Part shown: positions 38,609-47,395 of the stretch, one piece after another
Numbering within the stretch: the first letter of the stretch is position 1
Layout: every line of letters starts with the position of its first letter
Source of the DNA: Acidovorax sp. NB1
GTDB taxonomy: Bacteria; Pseudomonadota; Gammaproteobacteria; Burkholderiales; Burkholderiaceae_C
DNA length: 64,000 nucleotides
Direction of reading: 5' to 3'
Assembly (NCBI RefSeq): GCF_005405905.1
Contig: NZ_BJHU01000057.1
Location: 62,001-126,000 of the forward strand
Position numbers and translations under genes: made by a program
The notes under the pieces: model-generated
Databases searched by the model: none
Told to the model about the DNA's origin: nothing
The model's input: the letters and a program-made list of their open reading frames with translations, nothing else

Positions 38609-41600
38609 AGCGGGTCTTGCGGCGGTCGGACTTGGGTGCCCACAGGTTCATGGCGGCCACCCCCACCACCCAGTGTTTGTCCTGCGACTCCCAGTAGCCC
38701 ATCAGGTCCACGCCCCAGCCGGGTGCGATGCGCGTGAGGTTTTCCGCGTCTTCAAAGCGCTCGGACCGATACACCGCCCGGCCACTGACGTAGAAGCGCT
38801 GCGGGCTGACCCAGGTAGCACCCAGCACGGCGGTGTGGCGCGGGATGTAGGGGATGCGGCCCACGGCCACATCGGCGTCGTAGCTACGGCTTTCGCTGCC
38901 CTGGTACAGGTATTTGGCATAGGCCGACCAGCGGCGGCTGAACATGTGGTTGACGCCCGCGCCCAGGGTCTTGAGCGTGCCGGAGTCAAAGCTGGGCGTG
39001 TCTTCCAGCAGGTCGGTGGTCGAGAGGTTGACCATCTGCACGTTGCGCATTTCTTCGAGGAACGGCAGGCTGGGCGTGCGCAGGTCCACCCCCAAGGTGC
39101 CCGGGTTGCGCACCCGCAGGTGGTCGGCCCGCAGGCTCACAAAGGTGCTCTTGCCCAGCTCCATGCCCAGCTGCGCCACTACGCGCTTGTGGCGGCCACC
39201 GGCTTCGACCAGGCGGTCTTCCACCGGAATGCCCGCCGTCTCCACGCTGGTGAGGGTGGACACACTGAGTGGCCGCAGCCAGTCCTGGTAGGCCATGCGC
39301 ACCGTGGTGCCCGCAGCGGGCTGCCACACCAGGCCCACGCGGGGCGTGACCACACGCTCCATCTCGGCGCGGCGCGCCTGCTCTTCGCTCAGGTGGTCCA
39401 GGTTCACCAGGTAGCTTTGGGTCAGGCCGTCCACCCGGTGGCGGATCTGCTGCAGGCCCAGGGTGGCGTCCAGGTTCAGGGCCGGGTCCAGGCGCTGGGT
39501 GGTGGCCAGGGTCAGGCCGGTGTAGCGGCGGTCCACATTGTTGTAGCCCCCCACAAAAAGAGAGTCGCGGTAGGTGCCCACACCCGGGATGTCGGCCGCC
39601 ACGGCGGCCTCGCCCGCAATCAGGTTGTGCTGGCGCTCACGCACATGCTCCAGCGCCACGCTCCAGCGGCTGCCGGGGGCGGTGTCCACGGTGTGGCGAA
39701 GCTGCAGGTCATTGAACTGCTTTTGGGGCAGGCTGCTCACCCCCATCAGGCTGATGAACGGAGGCTCCAGGTACAGGGTGGGGTAACGCTGCAGCAGGAT
39801 GTGCTCCATGCTGCGACCCACCTTGATCCAGGTCTGCTCGGTGGGCCCCCAGCGGTAGGCCAAGCCCACAGCGCCCTGAGTGCTTTTGTTGTCCATGGCC
39901 GTCTCGAACAGGTTCTGGCTGGCCAGGCGCATGTCGAACTGGTTCACATAGGCAAACAGGTTGATGCGTTCGGTAGGCTGCATGCCCGCACCCAAGGTGA
40001 TAGCACGTGCGCGCACATCGCCATAGCCCCCGCGCACGGCGGGCGCGTTGTTGACCTGCAGATCAAACGGAAACTCGCTCGCGCGGGCCGACTGGGCCTT
40101 GAAGAACCACGACACGGGCACATGGGTGTTGTTCATCCCGTTGAGCGTGACGGCGGGGGCCCGCATGCGGTACAGGTCGCGGTCCAGCGTCACCCCCACC
40201 GCCCCATGCGCCCCTGGCTGCTGCAGCAGCGACGCATACCGCTGGCTCGCACCGAACGCCATGGGGTCGGTCAGAAAGCCCTGGAACAGCGCCGAGTTCT
40301 TGTTGAACTCGCCCGCATAGCGGTCCGCCATGAACAGATGGCTGCCGCCCCAGTACGGGTAAAAGCTCTGCTGCGCCAGCTCCAACGCCCAATCTTCCAT
40401 GCCAAAAAAGGCCAGCGACGCCCCCAGGTTGGCGCTGCCCTTCTGGTCGTTGGCCACCTGATTGAGCGACTTGAGGTAGGGCATGCGCTCCACGGCGGCG
40501 CGGGCGGCGTCTACCGCCTCGCCGGGCTGGAACAGATCGGTGTGGATCTGCGCGAGCAGCATGTGGGGCACCGGGTCCTTGTCGTCCAGCACGACCGCCT
40601 GGTGCAGGGTGGACAGCGCATCCTGGTGGCGGCCCAGCTGGTAGTAGGCCACGGCCGTCCAGGTCTTGGCCCGGGCGTAGCGTGGCTCCATCACGCCCGC
40701 GCGCAAGAACGCATCCAGTGCGGCCTGTGGGTTGCCCTGCTTGAGGTGCAGCAGGCCCTGGCCGGTGAGCGCCACATAGTCCGCCGGGTTGTCCCCCAGG
40801 GCCGTGGCAAAGGCCGCCCCGGCTTCGGTGAACTGGTTCACAAAGGTCTCCAGCGTGCCCAGCTCCCCCCAGGCGCCGGGCTGCTGCGGCGACAGCGCCA
40901 GCGCGCGCTGCAGGTTGTCGCGGGCGGGGCGCGGGTCTTCGCGCTCCACATGCGCACTGCCCAGGCCCTGCCAGGCACGCGCGTCGCCAGCGGCCAGCTG
41001 CGTGGCCTCGGCGTAGGCGGCCAACGTGGCGGGCGCATCGCCCCGCCGCCGGGCCAGCTCGGCCCGCACCATGGCCACCTCAGCGTGGGCCGTGGCCTGC
41101 ACGGGGGCCAGCGCGGCACTGGCCTCTTCCATGCGGTCGCTGAGCATCAACACACGGGCCAGCTGGGCCGTCAGCGCGGGGTGGCCTGGCCAGCGCTGCA
41201 GGGCCGTGCGCAGGGTGTTGGCGGCTGCGGCGCCTTCGCCCTCGACCAGCTGCACATCGGACTGCATGAGCCAGGTGGGCAGTGGCGCAGCGGGCAGCGC
41301 CACCTGGCGGACCAGTTGCTCGCGGGCGGCCAGCAGGTCGCCCGCCTGCAGGGCGATGGCCGAGTCCATCACAGCCAGCCAGGGCGCGGGGGCGCCGCTG
41401 CTGCGGGCCTGCTCCAGGGCGGCACGTGCGGCAGGCAGGTCGCGGGCCGCGAGTGCGGCGCGCACCGGGGCCAGGGTGTCGGGCACGGGCTCGGCGGCCA
41501 GATGGGGCAGGGGGTCGGCACGCAGCGCGTTCACCCACTGGATGCGGTCGCGCGGCTGGCTCAGCACCAGCTTGATCGGGGCCTTGCCCACCTCGGCCAC

Positions 41601-42146
41601 AGCGGCTTCGTTGGCGCCCACGGACACCGCGCCCTGCGCGTTGGAAAACTCCACCGTACCCGAGAGCACGGTGATCAGCGTGCGCCCATCGTCCTCCACG
41701 CTGATGTCCCAGTCCGTGCCTCGGATCGCAGCCGTGGCGGCGGGGGTTTCCAGGTTCAGGCGGCTGCCATCGGCGCGTTTGGTCTGGGTCCAGGCCCGGC
41801 CGGCGTTGAGCAGCAAGGTGGTCACTGGCTGGGCCGGGGTGGCCACGCCCTTGACCTGCAGCACCGTGTTCTGGTGCAGGCGCAATTGCGTGTCATCAGC
41901 AAACAGCAGCGCCATGCGGGCCGCCTGGCGCGTGCGCACGAAGTCGCCGGTGGCCAGCGGCTGCGCCAGGCGCGCAGGGCCCCAGTCGGCCGCAGCGGCG
42001 GCGCGCTGGTCGCCCGTGCCTTGCAGGCTCACGATCTCGGCAGCGGCCCCGGGGGGCACAACAGCCTGGGCGAGCTGGGGCCAGGCCATGGCAGCCAGTG
42101 CCGCGAGGGTGGTGAGGGCGGGCAGGCGGTTTTTCTTTGATGGCAT
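38580..42146 (-). CDS. FecR domain-TPR-outer membrane beta-barrel fusion protein
   Basis: A very large exported protein (1188 residues). A signal peptide ends at PQLAQA (about 28). Residues 35-180 form a FecR domain (LATGDFVRTRQAARMALLF, ETPAATAAIRGTDWDIS, GTVEFSNAQG). Residues 230-590 are TPR helices (LQRALALSPQQPGAWGELGT and similar). From about 620 to the end alternating hydrophobic strands rich in aromatic residues suggest a beta-barrel, ending DARYRF, with the terminal Phe used as an outer-membrane assembly signal. It has no membrane anchor of the FecR anti-sigma type. It is followed by an overlapping adenylate cyclase gene with an extracytoplasmic sensor, so it may present or relay the signal. 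Confidence 0.8.
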   Translation of the reverse strand: MPSKKNRLPALTTLAALAAMAWPQLAQAVVPPGAAAEIVSLQGTGDQRAAAAADWGPARLAQPLATGDFVRTRQAARMALLFADDTQLRLHQNTVLQVKGVATPAQPVTTLLLNAGRAWTQTKRADGSRLNLETPAATAAIRGTDWDISVEDDGRTLITVLSGTVEFSNAQGAVSVGANEAAVAEVGKAPIKLVLSQPRDRIQWVNALRADPLPHLAAEPVPDTLAPVRAALAARDLPAARAALEQARSSGAPAPWLAVMDSAIALQAGDLLAAREQLVRQVALPAAPLPTWLMQSDVQLVEGEGAAAANTLRTALQRWPGHPALTAQLARVLMLSDRMEEASAALAPVQATAHAEVAMVRAELARRRGDAPATLAAYAEATQLAAGDARAWQGLGSAHVEREDPRPARDNLQRALALSPQQPGAWGELGTLETFVNQFTEAGAAFATALGDNPADYVALTGQGLLHLKQGNPQAALDAFLRAGVMEPRYARAKTWTAVAYYQLGRHQDALSTLHQAVVLDDKDPVPHMLLAQIHTDLFQPGEAVDAARAAVERMPYLKSLNQVANDQKGSANLGASLAFFGMEDWALELAQQSFYPYWGGSHLFMADRYAGEFNKNSALFQGFLTDPMAFGASQRYASLLQQPGAHGAVGVTLDRDLYRMRAPAVTLNGMNNTHVPVSWFFKAQSARASEFPFDLQVNNAPAVRGGYGDVRARAITLGAGMQPTERINLFAYVNQFDMRLASQNLFETAMDNKSTQGAVGLAYRWGPTEQTWIKVGRSMEHILLQRYPTLYLEPPFISLMGVSSLPQKQFNDLQLRHTVDTAPGSRWSVALEHVRERQHNLIAGEAAVAADIPGVGTYRDSLFVGGYNNVDRRYTGLTLATTQRLDPALNLDATLGLQQIRHRVDGLTQSYLVNLDHLSEEQARRAEMERVVTPRVGLVWQPAAGTTVRMAYQDWLRPLSVSTLTSVETAGIPVEDRLVEAGGRHKRVVAQLGMELGKSTFVSLRADHLRVRNPGTLGVDLRTPSLPFLEEMRNVQMVNLSTTDLLEDTPSFDSGTLKTLGAGVNHMFSRRWSAYAKYLYQGSESRSYDADVAVGRIPYIPRHTAVLGATWVSPQRFYVSGRAVYRSERFEDAENLTRIAPGWGVDLMGYWESQDKHWVVGVAAMNLWAPKSDRRKTRYVLDARYRF

Positions 42147-42477
42147 GCAGGGGCTTTCGCGGAAGGCGGTAAACACGACAACATCACCGGACTCCCTCCC
42201 TGGCATCCGGCGATCAGAAATTATCGCGAGCGCCCTGCGTTCCCGCCCCTCGGCGCAGGGGCCTCTGCTGCGCATTTCATGAAGAAAGCCACATTTCGTA
42301 GCGCCGTGTAACAGAGGCAGAGACAGTGCTCCGGCGAGGCCTGCCCCGCACGGCCCTTTCCTACAGACGGCCAAAGAAGGCAGTGATACAAACAAACCCG
42401 TGGGCTCTCCCGCCCTCTCCACCCCCTTCTTCTTGTTGCCCGCCACGCCCTGCGTGTGCCGCCCGGAGCCCTTTTCC
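42147..42477. other. 331-base divergent intergenic region
   Basis: Separates the FecR-TPR-barrel gene from the amidotransferase-like hydrolase and must contain both promoters. CCCTGCG and CGCAGGG around 42234-42260 form a modest inverted repeat. Neither start has a strong ribosome-binding sequence, and no dispersed repeat or terminator is seen. Confidence 0.4.
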
Positions 42478-43362
42478 ATGCCCGCTGCCCCCCGCCTCAA
42501 GATCGGCCTGTCGGCCTGCTTCCAGCACGCTGACCCCACCCGCCCCCTGTTCACCAACAAGACGCTGCAGTACGTCGAACAATCCATCGCGCACTGGATC
42601 ATGTCGTCCGGCGCCATCGTCGTGATGGTGCCCTGCCCCACCGGCGAGACAGCACGCGGCGACGTGACGCTGCAGCACTACGCCGAGTGGCTCGATGGCG
42701 TGGTGATGCACGGCGGTGCCGATGTGTGGCCCGGCAACTATGGCGAGGAGCCGCTGCGCGACGAGTGGGTGGGCGACCGCGTGCGCGACATCTACGACCT
42801 GGCCCTGGTCAAGGCCTTTGCCGAAGTGGGCAAGCCCATCTTTGGCGTGTGCCGGGGCCTGCAGCTCATCAACGTGGCCTTTGGCGGCGCGCTGTACCAG
42901 GACATCGAAACCCAGCACCCCGGCGCGCTGCAGCACCGCAACGCCACCACCTACGACCAGCACTTCCACGGCATCCAGATCGTGCCCGGCTCGCGCCTCG
43001 CCCAGCTCTACCCCGATGCACCCCGTGCGCGCGTGAACAGCATCCACCACCAGGGCATCAAACGCCTGGCGCCCGAGTTCGAGGTCGAGGCCCTGAGCGA
43101 ACCCGACGGCGTGCCCGAGGCCATCCGCCTCAAGCCTGCACCGGGGCGCGGCTACATAGCAGCCACGCAGTGGCACCCGGAATTCCACAAGCGCGGGTCG
43201 GACACGCTGGACGACACGGCCATCCTGAATGACTTTTTGGCGGCCTGCGCCGAGGCCAAGGCGCATCCGGTGCGGCCCGGCAAGCCGGCGGGGCTGCGTG
43301 ACCGGGCGACGCGGTTGTTGCGCGGTGCGCTGCGCAGCGATCGCAAGGCCGCCGAGAAATGA
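42478..43362 (+). CDS. gamma-glutamyl-gamma-aminobutyrate hydrolase-like class I amidotransferase (peptidase C26)
   Basis: A 294-residue cytoplasmic hydrolase related to PuuD. It has GVVMHGGADVWPGNYG, the nucleophile motif PIFGVCRGLQLINVAFGG (Cys in GVCRG), SIHHQGIKRL, and the catalytic His/Glu in TQWHPEFH. PuuD cleaves gamma-Glu-GABA in putrescine breakdown, and other members act on glutamylated compounds. No other puu genes are near, so the substrate is open. The start MPAAPRLKIGLS is where family similarity begins. Confidence 0.85.
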   Translation: MPAAPRLKIGLSACFQHADPTRPLFTNKTLQYVEQSIAHWIMSSGAIVVMVPCPTGETARGDVTLQHYAEWLDGVVMHGGADVWPGNYGEEPLRDEWVGDRVRDIYDLALVKAFAEVGKPIFGVCRGLQLINVAFGGALYQDIETQHPGALQHRNATTYDQHFHGIQIVPGSRLAQLYPDAPRARVNSIHHQGIKRLAPEFEVEALSEPDGVPEAIRLKPAPGRGYIAATQWHPEFHKRGSDTLDDTAILNDFLAACAEAKAHPVRPGKPAGLRDRATRLLRGALRSDRKAAEK

Positions 43363-43421
43363 TCCAGCCCACTGCGTTCTGGCAGCCCTTACGCAGAGCC
43401 GCTCCCCTCCCAGAGAACCTC

Positions 43422-43586
43422 ATGAAGCCTTTTCACTATGTAGCAATTCTTAGCGTGGTTGCCGCCTTGGCGTTGTTCGTAGCCGGATTCAGTGGTGCGG
43501 CGGGCTTCGCACTGGTACTCGGCACTGCCGTCGAGATCGTCGGCGCCATGATCACTGGCAAGCAAGGAAACGACACCGAGCGATAG
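43422..43586 (+). CDS. Small two-helix membrane protein
   Basis: A 54-residue protein that starts MKPFHYVAIL and has two hydrophobic helices (about 5-20 and 25-45) separated by a Gly-rich turn, with a polar tail. CAGAGAACCTC precedes the ATG. It lies 59 bases after the hydrolase gene on the same strand and nearly meets the convergent LysR gene. No family could be named; the coding call rests on its start signal, length and membrane pattern. Confidence 0.5.
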   Translation: MKPFHYVAILSVVAALALFVAGFSGAAGFALVLGTAVEIVGAMITGKQGNDTER

Positions 43587-43592
43587 CAGGCT

Positions 43593-44534
43593 TCATGACC
43601 TGCCATGGGTGAGGTCAGGCCCCACCACCGCTTCCACCTCCCCCCGCAGCCACCGGTGCGCCGCATCCTGCTGGTACCGCGCATGCCAGATCAGATACAT
43701 CGGCATGGCCGGACACACCACCGGCACGGGCGCGCTGGCCAGGCCTGCCAGCGCCGTGCGGGCCAGCAAAGAAGGCGCGGTGGTGAGCAGCGCGGTGCCG
43801 CGCACAAACGCCGGTAGCGCCGCAAAGCCCGGCACGCGCACGGCAAAGCGTCGGCGCACGCCACGCGCCAACAGCTGGCGGTCCAGGTCCAGCCCCCGGT
43901 GCGCTTCGTAGGCCACGGTGGCGTGGTCTGCGGCCAGGTAGTCGGCCTCGGTGGCCGGGACGCTGCGCACGCTGGCGTCGTAAAACACGCGGTACAGGTC
44001 TTCAAACAAGCGCTTTTGCACGATGTCGGTGCCATCCGGCGGGCGGGGGCTGATGACGAGCTGGCACGCATCGGAGCGCAGCAACTCGGCGCTGGGCGCG
44101 CCGCTGGGCACGATGCGCAGCGTGACGCCCGGTGCGGCGCTGCGCAAGCGCGCGGCCAGCGCGGGCAGCAGCAGATCGCGCTGAAAGTCGTTGGCCGCAA
44201 TGGTCAGCTCGGTCTGCCAATGCAACGGGTCAAACGCGGCCCCTTGGGCAAACCGCTGCATCTGGTGCAGCATGTCGCGCGCGGGCTGGGCCAGGGCCTC
44301 GGCGCGGGCAGTGGGCACGATCCCGCGCCCGCGCTTCACAAACAGCGGGTCGCCGGTGATGGCGCGCAGCTTGTCGAGCAGATGGCTCACGGCCGACTGG
44401 GTCACGCCCAGGCGCTCGGCCGCCGCCGTGATGCTGCCCGTCTCCAGCACCGCCAGCAGCAGTTTCAGCAGGTGCCCATCCAGGCCCGATCCATCGAATT
44501 TGCTCATGCATTCGATGATGTTTTCAGGCTTCAT
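43593..44534 (-). CDS. LysR-type regulator of the second dioxygenase
   Basis: A LysR-type regulator of about 313 residues. HTH: KLLLAVLETGSITAAAERLG and SAVSHLLDKLRAI; the C-terminal part is the effector domain, with PRPPDGTDIVQKRLFEDLYR resembling NodD/LinR-like members. It diverges from the LigA/LigB-like pair. Possible starts are 44549, 44534 and 44507; the two shorter leave more room for the shared promoter, and none has a clear ribosome-binding site. Confidence 0.85.
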   Translation of the reverse strand: MKPENIIECMSKFDGSGLDGHLLKLLLAVLETGSITAAAERLGVTQSAVSHLLDKLRAITGDPLFVKRGRGIVPTARAEALAQPARDMLHQMQRFAQGAAFDPLHWQTELTIAANDFQRDLLLPALAARLRSAAPGVTLRIVPSGAPSAELLRSDACQLVISPRPPDGTDIVQKRLFEDLYRVFYDASVRSVPATEADYLAADHATVAYEAHRGLDLDRQLLARGVRRRFAVRVPGFAALPAFVRGTALLTTAPSLLARTALAGLASAPVPVVCPAMPMYLIWHARYQQDAAHRWLRGEVEAVVGPDLTHGRS

Positions 44535-44592
44535 CTTTGGCAATGGCATCGCGACACTGCGGGCTGACTTACATCAAGCCCCGGAGACTTCC

Positions 44593-44940
44593 ATGCCTTC
44601 CCCACTGCCCCCGATCCCCGGCACCACGCCGTTCGATGGCGACCAGGCCCGCAAGGGCTATGCGCTGAACAAGATGTGCTTTTCGTTCAACGACGAGGCC
44701 AACCGCAAGGCCTTTGTGGCCGACGAAGAGGCGTACATGAAGAAGTACCACCTGAACGAGCAGCAGGCCGCCGCCATCCGCGCCAAGAACGTGCTGCAGC
44801 TGATTGCTGCGGGCGGCAACGCCTACTACCTGGCCAAGTTCGCGGGCATTTTCAAGCTGGACATGCAGGACATCGGCGCGCAGCAGACAGGCATGACCAA
44901 AGATGAATTCAAGGCCAAGCTCGTGGCCGCAGGCAAATAA
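44593..44940 (+). CDS. Extradiol dioxygenase alpha subunit (LigA-like), second copy
   Basis: A 115-residue helical protein. GTTPFDGDQARKGYALNKM, FVADEEAYMKKYHLNEQQ, IAAGGNAYYLAKFAG and QQTGMTKDEFKAKL match LigA, but it is shorter than PmdA and clearly divergent. It precedes a LigB-like gene by 12 bases, forming a complete second dioxygenase. The substrate could be protocatechuate, gallate or a relative. Confidence 0.88.
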   Translation: MPSPLPPIPGTTPFDGDQARKGYALNKMCFSFNDEANRKAFVADEEAYMKKYHLNEQQAAAIRAKNVLQLIAAGGNAYYLAKFAGIFKLDMQDIGAQQTGMTKDEFKAKLVAAGK

Positions 44941-44952
44941 GGAGACAAACCC

Positions 44953-45798
44953 ATGGCACAACTCATCGGCGGCCTCGGCACCTCGCACATCCCAGCCATT
45001 GGCAACGCCATCCACAAGGGCCTGCAAAACGAGCCTTACTGGAAGCCCTTCTTCGACGGCTTTCCGCCCATCCGCCAGTGGCTGGGCGAGAAGAAGCCAG
45101 ACGTGGTGGTGATGTTCTACAACGACCACGGCCTGAACTTCTTCCTCGACAAGATGCCCACCTTTGCGGTGGGTGCTGCCGCCCAATACAACAACGCCGA
45201 CGAAGGCTGGGGCATCCCCACGCTACCGCCCTTCCCGGGCGAGGTGGACCTGTCGTGGCACCTCATCAACACGCTGATCGATCAGGAATTTGACGTGACC
45301 ACCTGCCAGGAGATGCTGGTGGACCACGCCTGCACGCTGCCGCTCAAGCTCTTCTGGCCCGAGGGCGATTGCCCCGTGACGGTGGTGCCGGTGTGCATCA
45401 ACACCGTGCAGTTTCCGCTGCCGTCGGCCAAGCGCTGCTACGCGCTGGGCAAGGCCGTGGGCCAAGCGATCCAGAGCTGGAACAGCGACAAGAAGGTAGC
45501 GGTGATTGCCTCGGGCGGCCTCAGCCACCAGCTCGACGGCGAGCGCGCAGGCTTCATCAACAAGGCGTTTGACCTGCAGTTCATCGAAAGCCTGACCACC
45601 AACCCCGAATGGGCCACGCAGTTCAGCGTGCACGAGCTGGTGGAAAAGACCGGCACGCAGGGCGTGGAGCTGCTGATGTGGGTGGCCATGCGGGGTGCCT
45701 TGGCCACGGCGAGTGCGGGCGTGCGCCGGGTGCACAGCAACTACCACATCCCCATCTCCAACACGGCCACAGCGGTGATGGCGCTGGAGACGGTGTAA
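44953..45798 (+). CDS. Class III extradiol dioxygenase beta subunit (LigB-like), second copy
   Basis: A 281-residue catalytic subunit. Predicted iron ligands His12 (TSHIPAIG), His59 (YNDHGLNF) and Glu239 (QGVELLMW) and catalytic His192 (SGGLSHQL) are all kept. It differs from PmdB over much of its length, notably around EGWGIPTLPPFPGEV. AAGGAGACAAACCC precedes the ATG. No pathway genes follow it, so its product probably enters the pmd route or a route elsewhere. Confidence 0.9.
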   Translation: MAQLIGGLGTSHIPAIGNAIHKGLQNEPYWKPFFDGFPPIRQWLGEKKPDVVVMFYNDHGLNFFLDKMPTFAVGAAAQYNNADEGWGIPTLPPFPGEVDLSWHLINTLIDQEFDVTTCQEMLVDHACTLPLKLFWPEGDCPVTVVPVCINTVQFPLPSAKRCYALGKAVGQAIQSWNSDKKVAVIASGGLSHQLDGERAGFINKAFDLQFIESLTTNPEWATQFSVHELVEKTGTQGVELLMWVAMRGALATASAGVRRVHSNYHIPISNTATAVMALETV

Positions 45799-45844
45799 CG
45801 CAGCAGGCCACGGCCAAGGTGCAGAACGGCACGGCCGTGGTCCT

Positions 45845-46189
45845 TCAGCGCCGTGCGGGCTGGTGCAGCCCGAAGCGGACGCCGCCCGGGTCGGTGCACA
45901 TCAAAAACACGCCAAAGCCTGGCTCCTCCGGGCCCGGCGGCTGCACGGTCCCGCCCAGCGCCCGCACACGCTGGGCCGCCTGCACCGCGTCGGCCACTTC
46001 AAAGAACGGGGTGATGGACTGCGCTGGGTCTGCGCCATGCAGGCCGACCTTCATGCCTCCATTCACAAACCAGCCCTCGCCCACCTTCTCCGTGGGCTCA
46101 AACGTCCATTGAAAAAGCTGGCTGAAAAACAGCTGCGAAACCGGGGCGTTTTCTGCACCGATTTCAAGAAACGAGACAGGGGCAAACAT
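45845..46189 (-). CDS. VOC-family (glyoxalase-like) protein
   Basis: A 114-residue vicinal-oxygen-chelate protein: PVSFLEIGAENAPVSQLFFS at the start and GFGVFLMCTDPGGVRFGLHQ at the end, with two beta-alpha-beta-beta-beta modules. Three in-frame ATGs stand close together; the one at 46189 has GGAG six bases upstream and is preferred. Possible role in resistance or aldehyde handling; unknown. Confidence 0.75.
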   Translation of the reverse strand: MFAPVSFLEIGAENAPVSQLFFSQLFQWTFEPTEKVGEGWFVNGGMKVGLHGADPAQSITPFFEVADAVQAAQRVRALGGTVQPPGPEEPGFGVFLMCTDPGGVRFGLHQPARR

Positions 46190-46290
46190 CGGCATCTCCA
46201 TTGGGATACATGGCAAGTGCGCCAGTCTGGCCGCCTCGCGTCCGCCCGTCTTGAAGAAAAATGACCTGAGCGCCCGGCTCCTTGGGATGC

Positions 46291-47160
46291 TCAGTCCCCG
46301 CGCTCCGCCAGCTCCACCAAACTGGCAGGCTTGCCCGGAACATCGGCAAAGCCCGCGCGCTGGTAAGCCGCTGGCGAGCAACCGGCAAAGTGCCGGAACT
46401 CCCGGCTCAGGTGGCTCTGGTCGGCATACCCGCAGCGCGCGGCCAGATCGGCCAGATCCGCCAGCCCAGCGGGGCCGGAGGTGCCCTCCAGTGCCTGGTG
46501 GGCAGCGCCAAACCGCAATCGACGCGCCAGGCGTTTGGGCGTGTCCCCCAACTGGTTGCACGACTGCAGCGCCAGGTGCCGCTCGCTCCAGCCCACGGCG
46601 CGGCACAGGGCCGACACAGACAGGTTGCCACGTTGCGCGCTCAGCAAGTCCCAGGCCTGCCGCACGGGCGCCTGCACCGTGCGGCGCGACCGGGCCAGCA
46701 TCGCTTGCAGGCACTGCTGCACCAGCGCAAAGCGTGTGGGCCAGTCCGGCGCGTGGTGCAACTGCTCGGACAGCTGCGTGGCCGCAGGGCCCCACACATC
46801 GGCCAGTGCAACCACAGAACACGACAGCACATCCGGGCTGCCGTGGAACAGCTGAAAACACAGCCAGGGCGCCAGCGTCACTTCCACACAGGCCTGCGCG
46901 CCCACATGCTCGGTGACGACCGGCCCGCCACCCAGCCCCACCACCAGGGCTTGGTACGGCTGCATGGCGCCAGCGGGCAGCTTGATGCCGTAGGCCGCAT
47001 GCCAGCCAATGATCAGCTTGATGCCCGCGTGCGCGACCTCCAGGCGGCGCACGGTGTGGGGCAACGCTTCTTCAAAGCCCCACATCGCGCACGCTGTGGC
47101 GGGCTGCCCCGGTAAGCCGGGGCCCGGTATGGCTCGGCTTGAGGCTATGGGCGATGGCAT
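46291..47160 (-). CDS. AraC-family transcriptional regulator
   Basis: A 289-residue regulator. The C-terminal double HTH shows LSVSALCRAVGWSERHLALQ and LAARCGYADQSHLSREFRHF followed by SPAAYQR, the AraC signature. The N-terminal half would bind an effector. GGAGGAACCCC decides the start MPSPIASS. It lies between the VOC gene (same strand) and the divergent radical SAM gene. Confidence 0.88.
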   Translation of the reverse strand: MPSPIASSRAIPGPGLPGQPATACAMWGFEEALPHTVRRLEVAHAGIKLIIGWHAAYGIKLPAGAMQPYQALVVGLGGGPVVTEHVGAQACVEVTLAPWLCFQLFHGSPDVLSCSVVALADVWGPAATQLSEQLHHAPDWPTRFALVQQCLQAMLARSRRTVQAPVRQAWDLLSAQRGNLSVSALCRAVGWSERHLALQSCNQLGDTPKRLARRLRFGAAHQALEGTSGPAGLADLADLAARCGYADQSHLSREFRHFAGCSPAAYQRAGFADVPGKPASLVELAERGD

Positions 47161-47271
47161 GGGGTTCCTCCTGTCGGTCCGTCGATGGAGCCGACGGGCC
47201 ACCTTACACCGCTTGGCCGCGCGCTGGCCACGGCGGTGTAGGCGCGGGAGGCGGCGCAGTCAACAAGTTTC

Positions 47272-47331
47272 AAGCCTTTTTGGCCTCCAGCGCTTTATCC
47301 AAAAGCGCTGGCAGCTACTTTTTCAATAGCA
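47272..47331 (-). repeat. Dispersed AT-rich repeat, copy between araC-like and radical SAM genes
   Basis: AAGCCTTTTTGGCCTCCAGC, then GCTTTATCCAAAAGCGCTGG and CAATAGCA, the family in reverse orientation, containing an internal CCAGCGCTTT/AAAGCGCTGG inverted repeat. Confidence 0.65.
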
Positions 47332-47360
47332 CAAAAACCCACCAGACTGGCCGGGGATAG

Positions 47361-47395
47361 AAATTTACTGTAAATTTATCCAGTGAATTTACAGT
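47361..47395. promoter_or_regulatory. Nested palindromes with a LexA-like box at the radical SAM gene start
   Basis: AAATTTACTGTAAATTT (47361-47377) is a perfect 17-base palindrome. ACTGTAAATT (47367) and AATTTACAGT (47386) form a second inverted repeat around nine bases. Within them CTGT, eight bases, CCAG (47368-47383) differs by one base from the SOS box CTGT-N8-ACAG. The GTG start codon lies inside the site, so a bound repressor would block initiation. Confidence 0.6.

Noticed and set aside
38166..42140. A very long plus-strand open frame opposite the FecR-TPR-barrel gene
   Set aside because: It lies in a codon-shadow frame of a GC-rich gene, is rich in His, Gly, Arg and Val typical of such shadows, and shows no recognisable domain.
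38580..42146. FecR-TPR-barrel protein as a classic FecR anti-sigma regulator of iron uptake
   Set aside because: No FecI-type sigma gene is adjacent, there is no inner-membrane helix, and the protein has a signal peptide and a C-terminal barrel.
44593..45798. Second LigAB pair as a recent duplication of pmdAB
   Set aside because: Both subunits differ too widely in sequence and alpha length; the pair looks anciently divergent or separately acquired.
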